A stretch of DNA of 64,000 nucleotides, from positions 62,001-126,000 of the forward strand of contig CAWFLD010000007.1 in assembly GCA_963816555.1 (NCBI GenBank). Reading direction: 5' to 3'. Position 1 is the stretch's first letter; each line of letters opens with the position of its first letter. Positions 1 through 8,159 of the stretch are shown piece by piece. This DNA comes from Lutibaculum sp963816555. GTDB lineage: Bacteria; Pseudomonadota; Alphaproteobacteria; Rhizobiales; Tepidamorphaceae. The translations under genes and the position numbers were made by a program. A model generated the notes under the pieces. The model did no database searches and was not told where the DNA came from. It saw only the letters and a program-made list of their open reading frames with translations.

Positions 1-738
1 AAGCTCGAGCGCGGGGACCACGAGTACCTGACGCCCGGGCTGATCCCCCGCTTCGACCTCTACCTGTCGTTCAGCGGCGGCCCGGCGCTGCAGACGCTGA
101 CGGAAACCTACGGCGCCCGCCATGCCCGGCCGCTCTACTGCGCGGTCGACACGGAGCTCTACCGGCCGCTCGACGTCGAAAAGCGCTGGGATCTCGGCTA
201 TCTCGGCACCTACAGCCCCGACCGGCAGGACCCGCTCGAGCGCCTTCTGATCGAGCCGGCGCGGCAGCTGCCGCACATGCGCTTCGTCGTCGCCGGCCCG
301 CAATATCCCGACGACATCGCCTGGCCCGACAACGTCGACCGCATCGACCATGTCGGCCCCGCCGACCACGCGGAGTTCTACTCGAGCCTGAGATTCGCCC
401 TCAACGTGACGCGGGCGGAGATGGTGAAGGTCGGCTTCAGCCCCAGCGTGCGGATGTTCGAGGCCGCCTCCTGCGGCGCCACGATCATCTCGGACCCGTG
501 GAACGGCATCGACACGTTCTTCACGCCCGGTGAGGAAATCTTGCTCGCGGAGCGCGCCGGGGACGTGACGCAGGCACTTTCGGGCGTTAAGTCCGTTGAT
601 ACGGCACGGACCGGCGAGGCGGCGCGCAGGCGCATCCTTGCCGACCATTCCTCGACGCGGCGCGCCGAGCAGCTCGAAGACTGGCTCGCGGAAGCGAGAT
701 CGCGCACGTCCCTCAACCAGGTACGTTCGGCAGTATGA
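1..738 (+). CDS. CgeB-like glycosyltransferase (5' truncated by window edge)
   Basis: The reading frame is open from base 1 to the stop at 738, so only the C-terminal ~245 residues are present. The sequence has the layout of the C-terminal lobe of a GT-B glycosyltransferase of the CgeB/Glyco_trans_1_2 type: a 'DLGYLGTYSPDRQ' turn, 'MRFVVAGPQYP' entering the nucleotide-sugar domain, and 'PSVRMFEAASCGATIISD', the acidic/loop segment that contacts the donor sugar. Its last four bases overlap the start of the methyltransferase gene (ATGA), so the two are translationally coupled. It probably glycosylates a spore-coat-like or surface glycan; the acceptor is unknown. The ATG at 277 is internal. Confidence 0.8.
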   Translation, partial: KLERGDHEYLTPGLIPRFDLYLSFSGGPALQTLTETYGARHARPLYCAVDTELYRPLDVEKRWDLGYLGTYSPDRQDPLERLLIEPARQLPHMRFVVAGPQYPDDIAWPDNVDRIDHVGPADHAEFYSSLRFALNVTRAEMVKVGFSPSVRMFEAASCGATIISDPWNGIDTFFTPGEEILLAERAGDVTQALSGVKSVDTARTGEAARRRILADHSSTRRAEQLEDWLAEARSRTSLNQVRSAV

Positions 739-1535
739 ACTTTACCAGACACAAGAAGACCACCGACATCCATGCCGAGATCGAGGGCCTCGGGCCCTGG
801 TTTCACAATCTCCATTTGCCAGGCGGCATCGAGACGGCGCCGGCGCATCCGCTCGGCGACTTCCCGCACTTCAAGTGGGCCGAGATCTCGCCCCACATCC
901 CCGAGGACCTGACCGGCTGGCGGGTGCTCGATATCGGCTGCAACGCCGGCTACTACAGCTTCGCGCTCGCCGCGCGCGGCGCCTCGGTGCTCGGCATCGA
1001 CACCGACGAGCACTACCTCAAGCAGGCGCAGTGGGCGCGCGAGGTGATCGGCGCCGAGAAGACGGAGTTCCGAAAGGGCTCGGTCTACGAGGTCGACACG
1101 TTCGGCGCGTTCGACCTCGTCGTCTTCATGGGCGTGCTCTACCACCTGCGCCACCCGCTGCTGGCGCTCGACCTGCTCGGCCGCATCGCGCCGAAGCTCC
1201 TGGTGTTCCAGACCCTGACCCACGGCGACGAGCAGGTGGCGCCGGATGCCCGGCAGGACATCGACTTCCAGCACCGCGACCGGTTCGACGATCCCGCCTG
1301 GCCGAACATGGCGTTCATCGAGACGACGTTCTGCGAGGACCCGACCAACTGGTGGGTGCCGAACCACGCGGCGATCGAGGCGATGCTCAGGAGCGCCGGC
1401 TTCCGCGTGACGGAGCACCCCGGCCACGAGATCTATCTGTGCGCGGCCGACCGCAGCGAGTGCCACTGGCGCTCGGAGGACGACCCGCTGGAAACCGTGG
1501 CGCAGGCGGCCCGGCGCAACGCGGGCGGCGCCTGA
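735..1535 (+). CDS. SAM-dependent methyltransferase (TIGR04290-like)
   Basis: A 266-residue class I SAM methyltransferase. Motif I is 'VLDIGCNAGYYSF' (about residues 60-72), followed by the acidic ribose-binding 'GIDTDEHYL' and 'FDLVVFMGVLYHLRHPLLAL' (motif IV/post-IV region). The overall layout, with an N-terminal 'WFHNLHLPGG' helix before the Rossmann core, resembles the CmoB/TIGR04290 group, which in alphaproteobacteria sits beside glycosyltransferases. The ATGA overlap with the preceding glycosyltransferase makes a common role (methylating a glycan or glycolipid) likely, but the substrate is not shown by the sequence. Confidence 0.8.
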   Translation: MNFTRHKKTTDIHAEIEGLGPWFHNLHLPGGIETAPAHPLGDFPHFKWAEISPHIPEDLTGWRVLDIGCNAGYYSFALAARGASVLGIDTDEHYLKQAQWAREVIGAEKTEFRKGSVYEVDTFGAFDLVVFMGVLYHLRHPLLALDLLGRIAPKLLVFQTLTHGDEQVAPDARQDIDFQHRDRFDDPAWPNMAFIETTFCEDPTNWWVPNHAAIEAMLRSAGFRVTEHPGHEIYLCAADRSECHWRSEDDPLETVAQAARRNAGGA

Positions 1536-1634
1536 GGCTTCTCCGAACACGTTTCGGAGAGCGGCGGAACGCCGGCACCCGGCGCCCATTCCCCCTCGGC
1601 AGGAACACGATGGTCCTGCCAAGGGAGGAAAGCC

Positions 1635-2195
1635 ATGAGAGCCACCAAAACGATCGCCGCCGTCGCGGCCGGCGCCGCGCTTGCGGCGTTCGCCGCCGCC
1701 CCCGCCGTCGCCCAGGGCGACATGGGGACGCCCGCGGCCACCGCCAGCCTGAAGAGCTCCGACGGCAAGGACGTCGGCACCGTGGACGTCTTCGAGACGC
1801 CGCACGGCCTTCTCGTCCAGCTCGACGCCATGGGCCTGCCGCAGGGCGGGCACGGCTTCCACATCCACACGACCGGGAAGTGCGACGCGCCGGACTTCAA
1901 GTCGGCCGGCGGCCACTTCAACCCTGCCGACGCCAAGCACGGCATCCTGAGCGAGGGCGGGCCGCACGCCGGCGACATGCCGAACATCTTCGTCGGCGAC
2001 GACGGCAAGGCGCGGGTCGACGTGTTCGTCGCGGACGTGTCGGTATCGGGCGGCGACAACGCCCTGCTCGACGACGACGGGGCCGCCTTCATGATCCATT
2101 CGGGCACGGACGACTACAAGTCCGACCCGGCCGGCGACGCCGGCAACCGCATCGCCTGCGGCGTCGTCGAGAAGGCGTCCGGCGGCAGCCAGTAG
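1635..2195 (+). CDS. sodC: Superoxide dismutase [Cu-Zn], periplasmic
   Basis: A 186-residue protein that dismutates superoxide in the periplasm. An N-terminal signal peptide (hydrophobic, Ala-rich, cleavage near 'AVAQG' at about residue 27) is followed by the Cu/Zn-SOD fold. The metal ligands are recognisable: 'GFHIHTTGKC' (Cu His pair and first disulphide Cys), 'GGHFNP' (bridging/Zn His), 'GPHAGDMPN' (Zn His and Asp), and 'GNRIACGVV' (second disulphide Cys). A purine-rich ribosome site (GGGAGGAAAG) lies just upstream of the ATG. It is monocistronic; a GC-rich hairpin without a T-run lies after the stop (about 2222-2263). Confidence 0.95.
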   Translation: MRATKTIAAVAAGAALAAFAAAPAVAQGDMGTPAATASLKSSDGKDVGTVDVFETPHGLLVQLDAMGLPQGGHGFHIHTTGKCDAPDFKSAGGHFNPADAKHGILSEGGPHAGDMPNIFVGDDGKARVDVFVADVSVSGGDNALLDDDGAAFMIHSGTDDYKSDPAGDAGNRIACGVVEKASGGSQ

Positions 2196-2263
2196 GCTGC
2201 AGCGTGTCCTCGTAGCTGGGCGGGGTGGGGCGGTGCCGCGGCGCCGCCCCCGACGGCGCCACA

Positions 2264-2560
2264 TCACAGCCCGCAGAGGATCCGGGCGAAGGTGTCGTCG
2301 TCCGGGTTGTAGCCGGGCCGCGGGCCCGCGAAGCGCTCGTCGCTCGCGGCGAGGTCCGACATCGTCGGCACGTGGTAGTTGCGCCACCCTTCGCCGCTGC
2401 CGCCCGTCCGCTGCCAGCCGCTGAGCAGCAAATGCCCCTCGCGGCTGCGGCCGATTATGTGCGGCTCGACCGTGCGCCGCGACGGCGACGTCCCTTCGTA
2501 GACGAAGCTGACGAGGCGCCGCTCGCGGATCGCCCGGCAGAGCAGGTCCTCGCTCGTCAC
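2264..2560 (-). CDS. Small hypothetical protein, WYL-like
   Basis: A 98-residue protein starting at GTG 2560, two bases after the stop of the upstream MFS transporter, so co-transcribed with it. The order 'LLCRAIRERRLVSFVYEG...RTVEPHIIGRSREGHLLLSGWQ' matches the core beta-sheet of WYL ligand-sensing domains (a strand, 'V.P..lg....g..yl.g..'), but no DNA-binding part is attached. It may be a stand-alone sensor or a nucleic-acid-binding accessory. The family assignment is tentative. Confidence 0.6.
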   Translation of the reverse strand: MTSEDLLCRAIRERRLVSFVYEGTSPSRRTVEPHIIGRSREGHLLLSGWQRTGGSGEGWRNYHVPTMSDLAASDERFAGPRPGYNPDDDTFARILCGL

Positions 2561-2561
2561 C

Positions 2562-3899
2562 TCAGGCCGCCAGCCGCTCGTCCTCGGCCTCCGTCTCGGC
2601 CGTCTGCTCTCCGAAGCTGAAGTCGAACTCGAGCTGCTCCTCCTCCGGCGTCCAGTCCATCGGGCGCAGCATGGAGCTCGCCGCGAAGACGCTCGGCTCG
2701 TAGCCGGCGCTCTCCTCGCCGTCCGGCGTCTCCTCCGGCACCTCCTCGCGCACCGACATGCGCAGGATGGTGAAGCCGGCGAGCGCGAGCAGCGCCACCG
2801 CGAGGAATCCCATGAGCCCCTGCGGCCCGAAGGCCTCCATCGACCACGAAGCCGCCGGGCCGGCGATGGCCGAGCCGATCGAGAAGGAGAGGATGAGCGT
2901 CGCCGCTGCCGGCACGATCGTGTTCTCCGGCAGGCGGTCGTTGGCGTAGGCGACGATCACCGCGTAGAGCGGCATCGCCGCGATGCCCGCGACGGCGGCC
3001 GACAGGCCGAGCACGGCCAGCGTGGGCCCGACCGCCGCCATCATCAGCGTCGCGGCCGTCGCGCCGGCGCCGAGCAGCAGCGTCGTCGCCAGGATCACCT
3101 GGCGCCGGTCGAACCGGTCGGAGAGCCAGCCCAGCGGATACTGCACGATCATGCCGGCGAAGAGCGCCGCCGTCATGAAGAACGAGGCGCCGGCGTCGCT
3201 GAGGCCCGCGCGGTTGGCGAAGACGGCGCCGAGGCCGAGGAACGAGCCCTGCGCCGCGCCGATGACCATCGTGCCGACGAGGCCGAGCGGCGTCTCGCGG
3301 TAGAGGCGCGCGAGCGTGTAGCCCTCGCCGAGATCGTCCGTCGGCAGCTGCGGCGGGCCGATCCGCGTGACGAGCACCGGCACGATGCCGATCGACATCA
3401 GGATCGAGGCGACGACGAACAGGACGTAGCCGCCGACCGAGGCGAGGCTGACGAGCAGCGGCCCGACGGCATAGCCGAGGATGATGGCGATCGAGGCGAC
3501 GGCCAGGAGCTGGCCGCGCACGTCGCGCGTGGCGCGGGCGTTGATCCAGCTCTCGGTGACGGTGGCGAGCACGGCGAAGCTCATGCCCGTCAGGAAGCGC
3601 AGCACCATCCAGAAGACCGGCTCGACCCAGAGGGCGTGCGCCAGCACCACCGCGGAGATGACCGTCCCCACCCCCGCGAAGGCGCGTATGTGGCCGATCC
3701 GCCGGACGAAGCCCGGCGCCTGGAAGGTGCCGAGCGCGTAGCCGACATAGTAGGCCGCCGCCAGGAGGCCGATCGTGAAGGTCGAGAAGCCCTCGGCATC
3801 CGCGCGCAGGCCGAGGATGACGAACTGCATCGAGTTTCCGGCCAGCAGCACGAACAGGCTGAGGATCAGCGCCGAAACGGAGAGAAGAAGCGAGCGCAT
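2562..3899 (-). CDS. MFS transporter (YcaD-like)
   Basis: About 445 residues with roughly twelve hydrophobic helices in two halves, typical of the major facilitator superfamily. The segment 'LGWLSDRFDRRQVIL' after the sixth/seventh helix is the MFS loop motif G.L.DR.GRR. The N-terminus ('SVSALILSLFVLLAGNSMQFVILGLRADAEGFS') resembles the YcaD/MFS_1 subgroup. An extended frame begins at 3989, but the ATG at 3899 sits at the start of the first membrane helix and has an AAAGG sequence upstream, so I place the start there. The acidic C-terminal tail (about 55 residues) is cytoplasmic. The substrate is unknown. Confidence 0.85.
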   Translation of the reverse strand: MRSLLLSVSALILSLFVLLAGNSMQFVILGLRADAEGFSTFTIGLLAAAYYVGYALGTFQAPGFVRRIGHIRAFAGVGTVISAVVLAHALWVEPVFWMVLRFLTGMSFAVLATVTESWINARATRDVRGQLLAVASIAIILGYAVGPLLVSLASVGGYVLFVVASILMSIGIVPVLVTRIGPPQLPTDDLGEGYTLARLYRETPLGLVGTMVIGAAQGSFLGLGAVFANRAGLSDAGASFFMTAALFAGMIVQYPLGWLSDRFDRRQVILATTLLLGAGATAATLMMAAVGPTLAVLGLSAAVAGIAAMPLYAVIVAYANDRLPENTIVPAAATLILSFSIGSAIAGPAASWSMEAFGPQGLMGFLAVALLALAGFTILRMSVREEVPEETPDGEESAGYEPSVFAASSMLRPMDWTPEEEQLEFDFSFGEQTAETEAEDERLAA

Positions 3900-4023
3900 C
3901 TTCGGGCGGGCCTTTCGGCTCGGGATTTGCGGGCGCGGGCGAATCGCGGGGGCGGCCCACGATAGGCCCGCCACCGAACGCAGGGTCAACCGGCGATGTT
4001 CCCGCCGGCCGCGGGCCGGAGCG

Positions 4024-4422
4024 TCAGGAGCCGAACGCCACCTGGTGCATGATGCGGCCGGGCAGGAAGGTGAACATGCCGGCGACGATCAGCGCGAAGA
4101 CGAAGAGGGAGATCATCGCCGAGCGGTGCCGGGCGACGCGGTGGGTGCGCGCGTGCCACACGGCGAGCGGCACGCTGACGAGGACGATGAGCGACAGGAG
4201 GTGGATCGGGCTCCACTCCCCGAACACGCGCAGCTCGTGGATGCCGAGGCTCGTCGCCGCGACCCACAGCATCAGGAGCGCCCAGCCGTAGCCGAGCACC
4301 CGGTGCGGCACGGTGCCCTTGGGACCGAGGATCTGGACGGTGCCGAGCACGAGGGCCGCCATGGCGGCGAAGGCGTGCCATCGGATCGCGAACCCGGCGT
4401 CGAGCAACGGCGACAGAGACAT
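4024..4422 (-). CDS. DUF2306-like small membrane protein
   Basis: A 132-residue protein with four hydrophobic helices and conserved histidines ('RWHAFAAMAALVLGTVQ', 'VPHRVLGYGWALLM', 'IHLLSLIVLVSVPLAVWHARTH', 'MFTFLPGRIMHQVAFG'), the pattern of the DUF2306 family, some members of which look like small haem- or quinone-associated membrane proteins. The start at 4422 is preceded by AGGGGGAGAGG. A longer frame upstream of 4422 reads antisense through the neighbouring gene and is not coding. It is divergent from the DMT protein at 4507, sharing an 84-bp intergenic region. Confidence 0.75.
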   Translation of the reverse strand: MSLSPLLDAGFAIRWHAFAAMAALVLGTVQILGPKGTVPHRVLGYGWALLMLWVAATSLGIHELRVFGEWSPIHLLSLIVLVSVPLAVWHARTHRVARHRSAMISLFVFALIVAGMFTFLPGRIMHQVAFGS

Positions 4423-4506
4423 CGTGAACCTCTCCCCCTTTGGCGCTACTTTCCGGGTCTCCCGCCGCCCCACCGGCGTTTCCCTCTCGAGAAGGCCCCC
4501 ATCGTC

Positions 4507-4887
4507 ATGCCAGAGAGCACCCGTCTTGTCCTGCCGATTCTGATGCTCTTCGGATCGAACATCGTGATGACCACCGCATGGTACGGCCACCTCAAGTTCG
4601 AGACGCGGCCGCTCCTCATGGTGATCGTGGTGAGCTGGGCGCTCGCCTTCTTCGAGTACTGCCTCGCGGTGCCGGCGAACCGGATCGGCTACGGCGTCTA
4701 TTCCGGCGCGCAGCTCAAGACGATCCAGGAGGTGGTGACGCTGACCGTCTTCGCCGGCTTCTCGGTCGTCTATCTCAAGGAGGACCTGACGCTGAACCAC
4801 GTCGTCGGCTTCGCGCTGATCGCGTTCGGCGCCTATGTCGTGTTCGCCGGGCCGTTCGGCCACCGCGTCGTCCTGTCGGCCCACTAG
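4507..4887 (+). CDS. DMT family protein (DUF486)
   Basis: A 126-residue integral membrane protein with four predicted helices, matching DUF486, a half-size relative of the drug/metabolite transporter superfamily: 'IVMTTAWYGHLKF', 'FFEYCLAVPANRIGY' and 'QLKTIQEVVTLTVFAGFSVVYL' are characteristic. The ATG at 4507 lies directly before the first helix; longer in-frame upstream sequence is antisense to the DUF2306-like gene. Function is unknown; half-size DMT proteins generally act as dimers. Confidence 0.85.
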   Translation: MPESTRLVLPILMLFGSNIVMTTAWYGHLKFETRPLLMVIVVSWALAFFEYCLAVPANRIGYGVYSGAQLKTIQEVVTLTVFAGFSVVYLKEDLTLNHVVGFALIAFGAYVVFAGPFGHRVVLSAH

Positions 4888-4992
4888 CCTCGTCGCCGGC
4901 GTACCGCAGCGCCGGGCATTCCGGCTGCTCCGGGCATCGTGCTAGAAACGTCGGATCGCACCTCTCCGCGCCCCCACCGGGAGACAGCCCCC

Positions 4993-5355
4993 TTGCAGCC
5001 GTGGAAAGCCTGGGCCGCCACCGTGATCGCCGCCGGCCTCGCCGCCACGCCCGCGGCGGCCTGCAGCGCCTATAGCTGCGACGGCGTGGGCTGGCAGACC
5101 TACGATCCCCGCAAGCCCGGCGTGATGCAGGCCTTCCAGGAGGCCCGCAGGAAGGGCACGCAGGAGGCGCTCGACGCCTTCGTCCGCGACTATCCGGGAT
5201 CGCCGGCCGCCTCCTGGGCGCTGGATCTCGAGGCGAAGATGACGGACAGCACGGCCAAAGCGGGGGACTCGACCGGGCGCGCGTCGGCCGGCCGATCCTC
5301 CCGCGTCACACCGGGAGCGGCGCCTTCGGACGCCACACGCCCCCCTTCTCCCTGA
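4993..5355 (+). CDS. Putative secreted small protein
   Basis: About 120 residues starting at TTG 4993 with a GGGAG about 7 bases upstream. It opens with a convincing signal peptide (W-K-A-W then 'AATVIAAGLAATPAAACSAY') ending near a Cys that could also serve as a lipid attachment site. The mature part holds 'GVMQAFQEARRKGTQEALDAFVRDYPGSPAASWALDLEAKM', an amphipathic helical repeat of the kind seen in TPR-like or DUF4384-adjacent proteins. The last 50 bases overlap the convergent FAD oxidoreductase gene. I do not recognise a family; coding is supported by the signal peptide. Confidence 0.5.
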   Translation: MQPWKAWAATVIAAGLAATPAAACSAYSCDGVGWQTYDPRKPGVMQAFQEARRKGTQEALDAFVRDYPGSPAASWALDLEAKMTDSTAKAGDSTGRASAGRSSRVTPGAAPSDATRPPSP

Positions 5356-6634
5356 AGCGCGACATGCGGAAGTCCGAGATGTCGATCGTGGGCTCCCGCC
5401 CCATGAGAAGCTCCGCCATCGCGTAGCCCGCGCCCGGCCCGATGCCGAAGCCGTGGCCGGAGAAGCCCGTCGAGACGAACAGCCCCTCGTGGCCCGGCAC
5501 GGCGCCCAGCACCGGGATCTCGTCGGGCGTGACGTCGATCATGCCGGCCCAGCGCTCCACGCTGCGTATCCCCTCCAGCTGAGGAAAGTAGTCCCGGGCG
5601 GCGGCGAGCACGTCGTCGAGGAGCTTCACGTCGGGGTCGGGATCGAGCACCCGCGCCTGCTCGAACGGGCTCATCTGGTCGGGCCCCCAGCGGCGCTGGC
5701 CGAGCGCGTCGAAGAACGGCTTGCCGAAGCGCAGCGTCATCATCTGCCACTGCTCGCGCAGCACCGGGAAGAAGGCGCGGAAGTGCCGGAAGGCGGCGGG
5801 GACGATGTCGAACGTCGCCGCCGAGCTGCGCGCCAGCGTGTAGCCGCCGTCCTGCCGCCGGCGCATCGCGACCTTCGCGCCGCCGACCGCGCTCTGCGTG
5901 ATCAGCGGCGCCTGCGCGGTGCGCTGCACCGACGACTTCACCGCGAGCTGCGGCAGGCTGCCGCCCATGTTCTCGAGGAAGGCCCGCGACCACGCGCCGC
6001 CGGCCAGGAGCGCGCCGCGGCAGGCGATGCGGCCGTGCTCGGTGACGACGCCGGTCAGCCGCCCGCCGCTCTCCTCGACCGCCCGCACCGCCGTGCGCTC
6101 GAGGACCACGGCGCCTGCCGCACGGGCCGCCTCCGCGAGGGCGGGCACGGCGAGCGCCGGCTCGGCCCGGGCGTCGGAGGGCGTGAAGAGCGCGCCCTTG
6201 AAGCGGCGCTCGCCCTGGCCGAGCATCTCGTCGACCTCGGCCGAGGACAGGAGCCTGGAGTCGAGGCCATGCGCCCGGGCGTGCTCGAGCCAGGCCGCGT
6301 GGCCGGCCATCTCCTCGTCGGTCTCGCCGAGATAGGCGATGCCGCCGACATGGAAGCCGATGTCGCGCGGCAGCTCGCGGGCGATCTCGCCCCAGCGCCG
6401 AAGCGCATCGATCGCCAGCGGCAGCTCGCGCGGGTCGCGGCCCTGCTTCCGGACCCAGCCCCAGTTGCGCGACGACTGCTCGCCGGCGATGCGGCCCTTC
6501 TCGCACAGCACGACCGGCACGCCCGCCTTCGCCAGGTAATAGGCCGCGGAGACGCCGGCGACGCCGCCGCCGATCACCACGATCTCGGTCTCCTGCGGAA
6601 GTTCTTGCGTGGAAGGCGCGCTCGGGCTCGTCAT
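5306..6634 (-). CDS. FAD-dependent oxidoreductase (DAO / D-amino-acid dehydrogenase family)
   Basis: About 442 residues. The N-terminus carries the dinucleotide fold 'IVVIGGGVAGVSAAYYLAKAGVPVVLCEKG', followed by 'SSRNWGWVRKQGRDPRELPL', the characteristic post-FAD loop of the DadA/DAO family in which a side-chain amine is oxidised. The C-terminus 'LFVSTGFSGHGFGIGPGAGYAMAELLMG' is the second FAD-contact segment of DAO enzymes. An ATG at 6652 is possible, but GGAG about 12 bases before the ATG at 6634 favours the latter. It likely oxidises an N-methyl or D-amino acid; the substrate is not determined. Confidence 0.85.
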   Translation of the reverse strand: MTSPSAPSTQELPQETEIVVIGGGVAGVSAAYYLAKAGVPVVLCEKGRIAGEQSSRNWGWVRKQGRDPRELPLAIDALRRWGEIARELPRDIGFHVGGIAYLGETDEEMAGHAAWLEHARAHGLDSRLLSSAEVDEMLGQGERRFKGALFTPSDARAEPALAVPALAEAARAAGAVVLERTAVRAVEESGGRLTGVVTEHGRIACRGALLAGGAWSRAFLENMGGSLPQLAVKSSVQRTAQAPLITQSAVGGAKVAMRRRQDGGYTLARSSAATFDIVPAAFRHFRAFFPVLREQWQMMTLRFGKPFFDALGQRRWGPDQMSPFEQARVLDPDPDVKLLDDVLAAARDYFPQLEGIRSVERWAGMIDVTPDEIPVLGAVPGHEGLFVSTGFSGHGFGIGPGAGYAMAELLMGREPTIDISDFRMSRFREKGGVWRPKAPLPV

Positions 6635-6746
6635 CGGCGGTCGTTTCTCCATCGGATCGTCGCCGGAGGGCCTGCCGGCGCAACGGACTCTTTACCACGG
6701 CCGGTGCAGGGTTGCGCCACCGGCTTCTGAAGAACCAGGTACGACA

Positions 6747-6929
6747 ATGGATCCCACGCTCGCCACCGCCGCCGTCGCCAGCCAGCAGGCGCAGACCCGG
6801 CAGACCGCGCAGCTGTCGATGCTCAAGCAGCAGCATCAGGCGGACATGTCGCTGGCCAACATGATCGCCGAGGTCGCCAAGGCCGCGCCGCAGCCCGGCC
6901 AGGGCACGATGGTCGACAAGACCGCCTGA
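6747..6929 (+). CDS. YjfB-like small protein, tandem member 1
   Basis: A 60-residue, Ala/Gln-rich helical protein ('MDPTLATAAVASQQAQTRQ', then 'SMLKQQHQADMSLANMIAEVAK', ending '...GTMVDKTA'). The layout (hydrophobic heptads, an 'sMLK' core, and a short conserved C-terminal tail) is that of the YjfB 'putative motility protein' family, whose function is unproven. It is the first of three consecutive small genes on this strand, each with its own ribosome site. It is divergent from the FAD oxidoreductase. Confidence 0.65.
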   Translation: MDPTLATAAVASQQAQTRQTAQLSMLKQQHQADMSLANMIAEVAKAAPQPGQGTMVDKTA

Positions 6930-7032
6930 GGCCGGCTTAACGATCGGTAAACTTCGACGCGAAGGCGCGCGATTCCGCCAACGCTTCGTTCAAGCGGCGC
7001 CCCCTATCCTCGCCCCATCGGAGGACAGGGAC

Positions 7033-7218
7033 ATGAACAGCGTCAGCGCCAGCAGCATCGCATCTCTCAAGCAGGCGGAAATCCACCACAGGGCGGCGAT
7101 CGCCACCCTGAGGGTCCAGCAGGAGATGCAGCTCACCGCCATCAGGATGGGCGAGAACGAGGAACGCTCCGTCCGGCAGGACGAGGGCATCGGCGCGATC
7201 ACCAACCGGCGTGTCTGA
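7033..7218 (+). CDS. YjfB-like small protein, tandem member 2
   Basis: A 61-residue charged helical protein starting at ATG 7033 behind a strong GGAGGACAGGGAC. The central part 'KQAEIHHRAAIATLRVQQEMQLTAIRM' is a continuous amphipathic helix, and the end 'GIGAITNRRV' mirrors the C-termini of the flanking small proteins (GTMVDKTA and GIGQLLDRKA). I read it as a diverged paralogue of member 1. No catalytic motif or signal peptide is visible. Confidence 0.6.
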   Translation: MNSVSASSIASLKQAEIHHRAAIATLRVQQEMQLTAIRMGENEERSVRQDEGIGAITNRRV

Positions 7219-7309
7219 GGCAGCGGCCTTCACGGCAGCCCAACCCTTCGTTCACATCCGTCTGCGACCCTCGGCGCCTCTGCCGGGCGTCCTCTGAGGA
7301 GGAGGAGCG

Positions 7310-7504
7310 ATGGAACCGACATCCGCCACCGGCCTGATGCTCCTGAAGGAGATCGTCATGCAGCGCGCCGCGCAGGTCCGCGCGATGCGGTCGCCCGGCG
7401 ATCTGTCGCTGTCGGCCAACATGATGCTCGACGACGCGGCCGACGCGGCCAAATCCGTGGCCAGGTCCGACGGCATCGGCCAGCTTCTCGACCGGAAGGC
7501 CTGA
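7310..7504 (+). CDS. YjfB-like small protein, tandem member 3
   Basis: A 64-residue protein starting at ATG 7310 behind GAGGAGGAG. The sequence 'GLMLLKEIVMQRAAQVRAM' followed by 'LSLSANMMLDDAADAAKS' and 'GIGQLLDRKA' shares both the 'sLxaNM' element with member 1 and the G-I-G...(D/N)-(K/R) tail with member 2. It is followed by the convergent thiE gene 49 bases downstream. Function is unknown; possibly a scaffold or motility accessory, by family name only. Confidence 0.6.
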   Translation: MEPTSATGLMLLKEIVMQRAAQVRAMRSPGDLSLSANMMLDDAADAAKSVARSDGIGQLLDRKA

Positions 7505-7553
7505 GACCGCAGGAAGGTCCGCGACCACCTGGACGGCGGCCACGCGCCGCCTG

Positions 7554-8150
7554 TCAGGGCCTCGTCGCCGCGATCCACTCGCGCGTGCGCGCCTCGGGAT
7601 CCTCGTGGCGCAGCACGTCCGTAACGACGCAGACGATGTCGGCGCCCTGCTCGAGCGCCGCGCGGCCCCGCTCCGGGGTCAGGCCGCCGATCGCCACCAG
7701 CGGGATCTCGCCGATCAGCCGCTTCCACTCGCCGAGCCGCTCGAGCCCCTGCGGCGCCCACTTCATCTCCTTGAGCACCGTCGGATAGACCGGGCCGAGC
7801 GCCACGTAGTCCGGCGTGACCGCGAGCGCCCTGTCGAGCTCGGCGTGGTCGTGCGTGCTGACGCCGAGCCTCAGGCCCGCGTCGCGGATCGCGCCGAGAT
7901 CGGCCGTCTCGAGATCCTCCTGGCCGAGATGGACGAAGTCGCAGCCCTCCTCGATCGCCAGCCGCCAGTGGTCGTTGACGACGAGCCGCGCGCCCTCGAG
8001 GTCGCAGAGCGCCTTGGCATGGCGGATCTGCTCCCGCATGTCGTCCTCGGGCCTGTCCTTGAGGCGCAGCTGGACGAGCCTCAGGCCCTGCGGCAGCAGC
8101 CGCTCGAGCCAGGCCGCGTCGTCGACGATCAGGTAGAAGGGATCGAGCAT
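7554..8150 (-). CDS. thiE: Thiamine phosphate synthase
   Basis: A 198-residue TIM-barrel enzyme that joins HMP-pyrophosphate and the thiazole phosphate into thiamine monophosphate. Visible family signatures are 'LRLVQLRLKDRPEDDM' (the K contacting pyrophosphate), 'LVVNDHWRLAIEEGCDFVHLGQEDL', 'GVSTHDHAELDRAL', 'DYVALGPVYPT' and 'PLVAIGGLTPER' (phosphate-binding loop). The VNDHW and VHLGQED versions show it belongs to the alphaproteobacterial type. It is the last gene of the thiOSGE operon, with 9 bases between it and thiG. Confidence 0.93.
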   Translation of the reverse strand: MLDPFYLIVDDAAWLERLLPQGLRLVQLRLKDRPEDDMREQIRHAKALCDLEGARLVVNDHWRLAIEEGCDFVHLGQEDLETADLGAIRDAGLRLGVSTHDHAELDRALAVTPDYVALGPVYPTVLKEMKWAPQGLERLGEWKRLIGEIPLVAIGGLTPERGRAALEQGADIVCVVTDVLRHEDPEARTREWIAATRP

Positions 8151-8159
8151 TCCGCGTCG

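Noticed and set aside
378..2387. A 669-codon minus-strand frame over the glycosyltransferase, methyltransferase and sodC genes
   Set aside because: It is antisense to three genes with unmistakable motifs.
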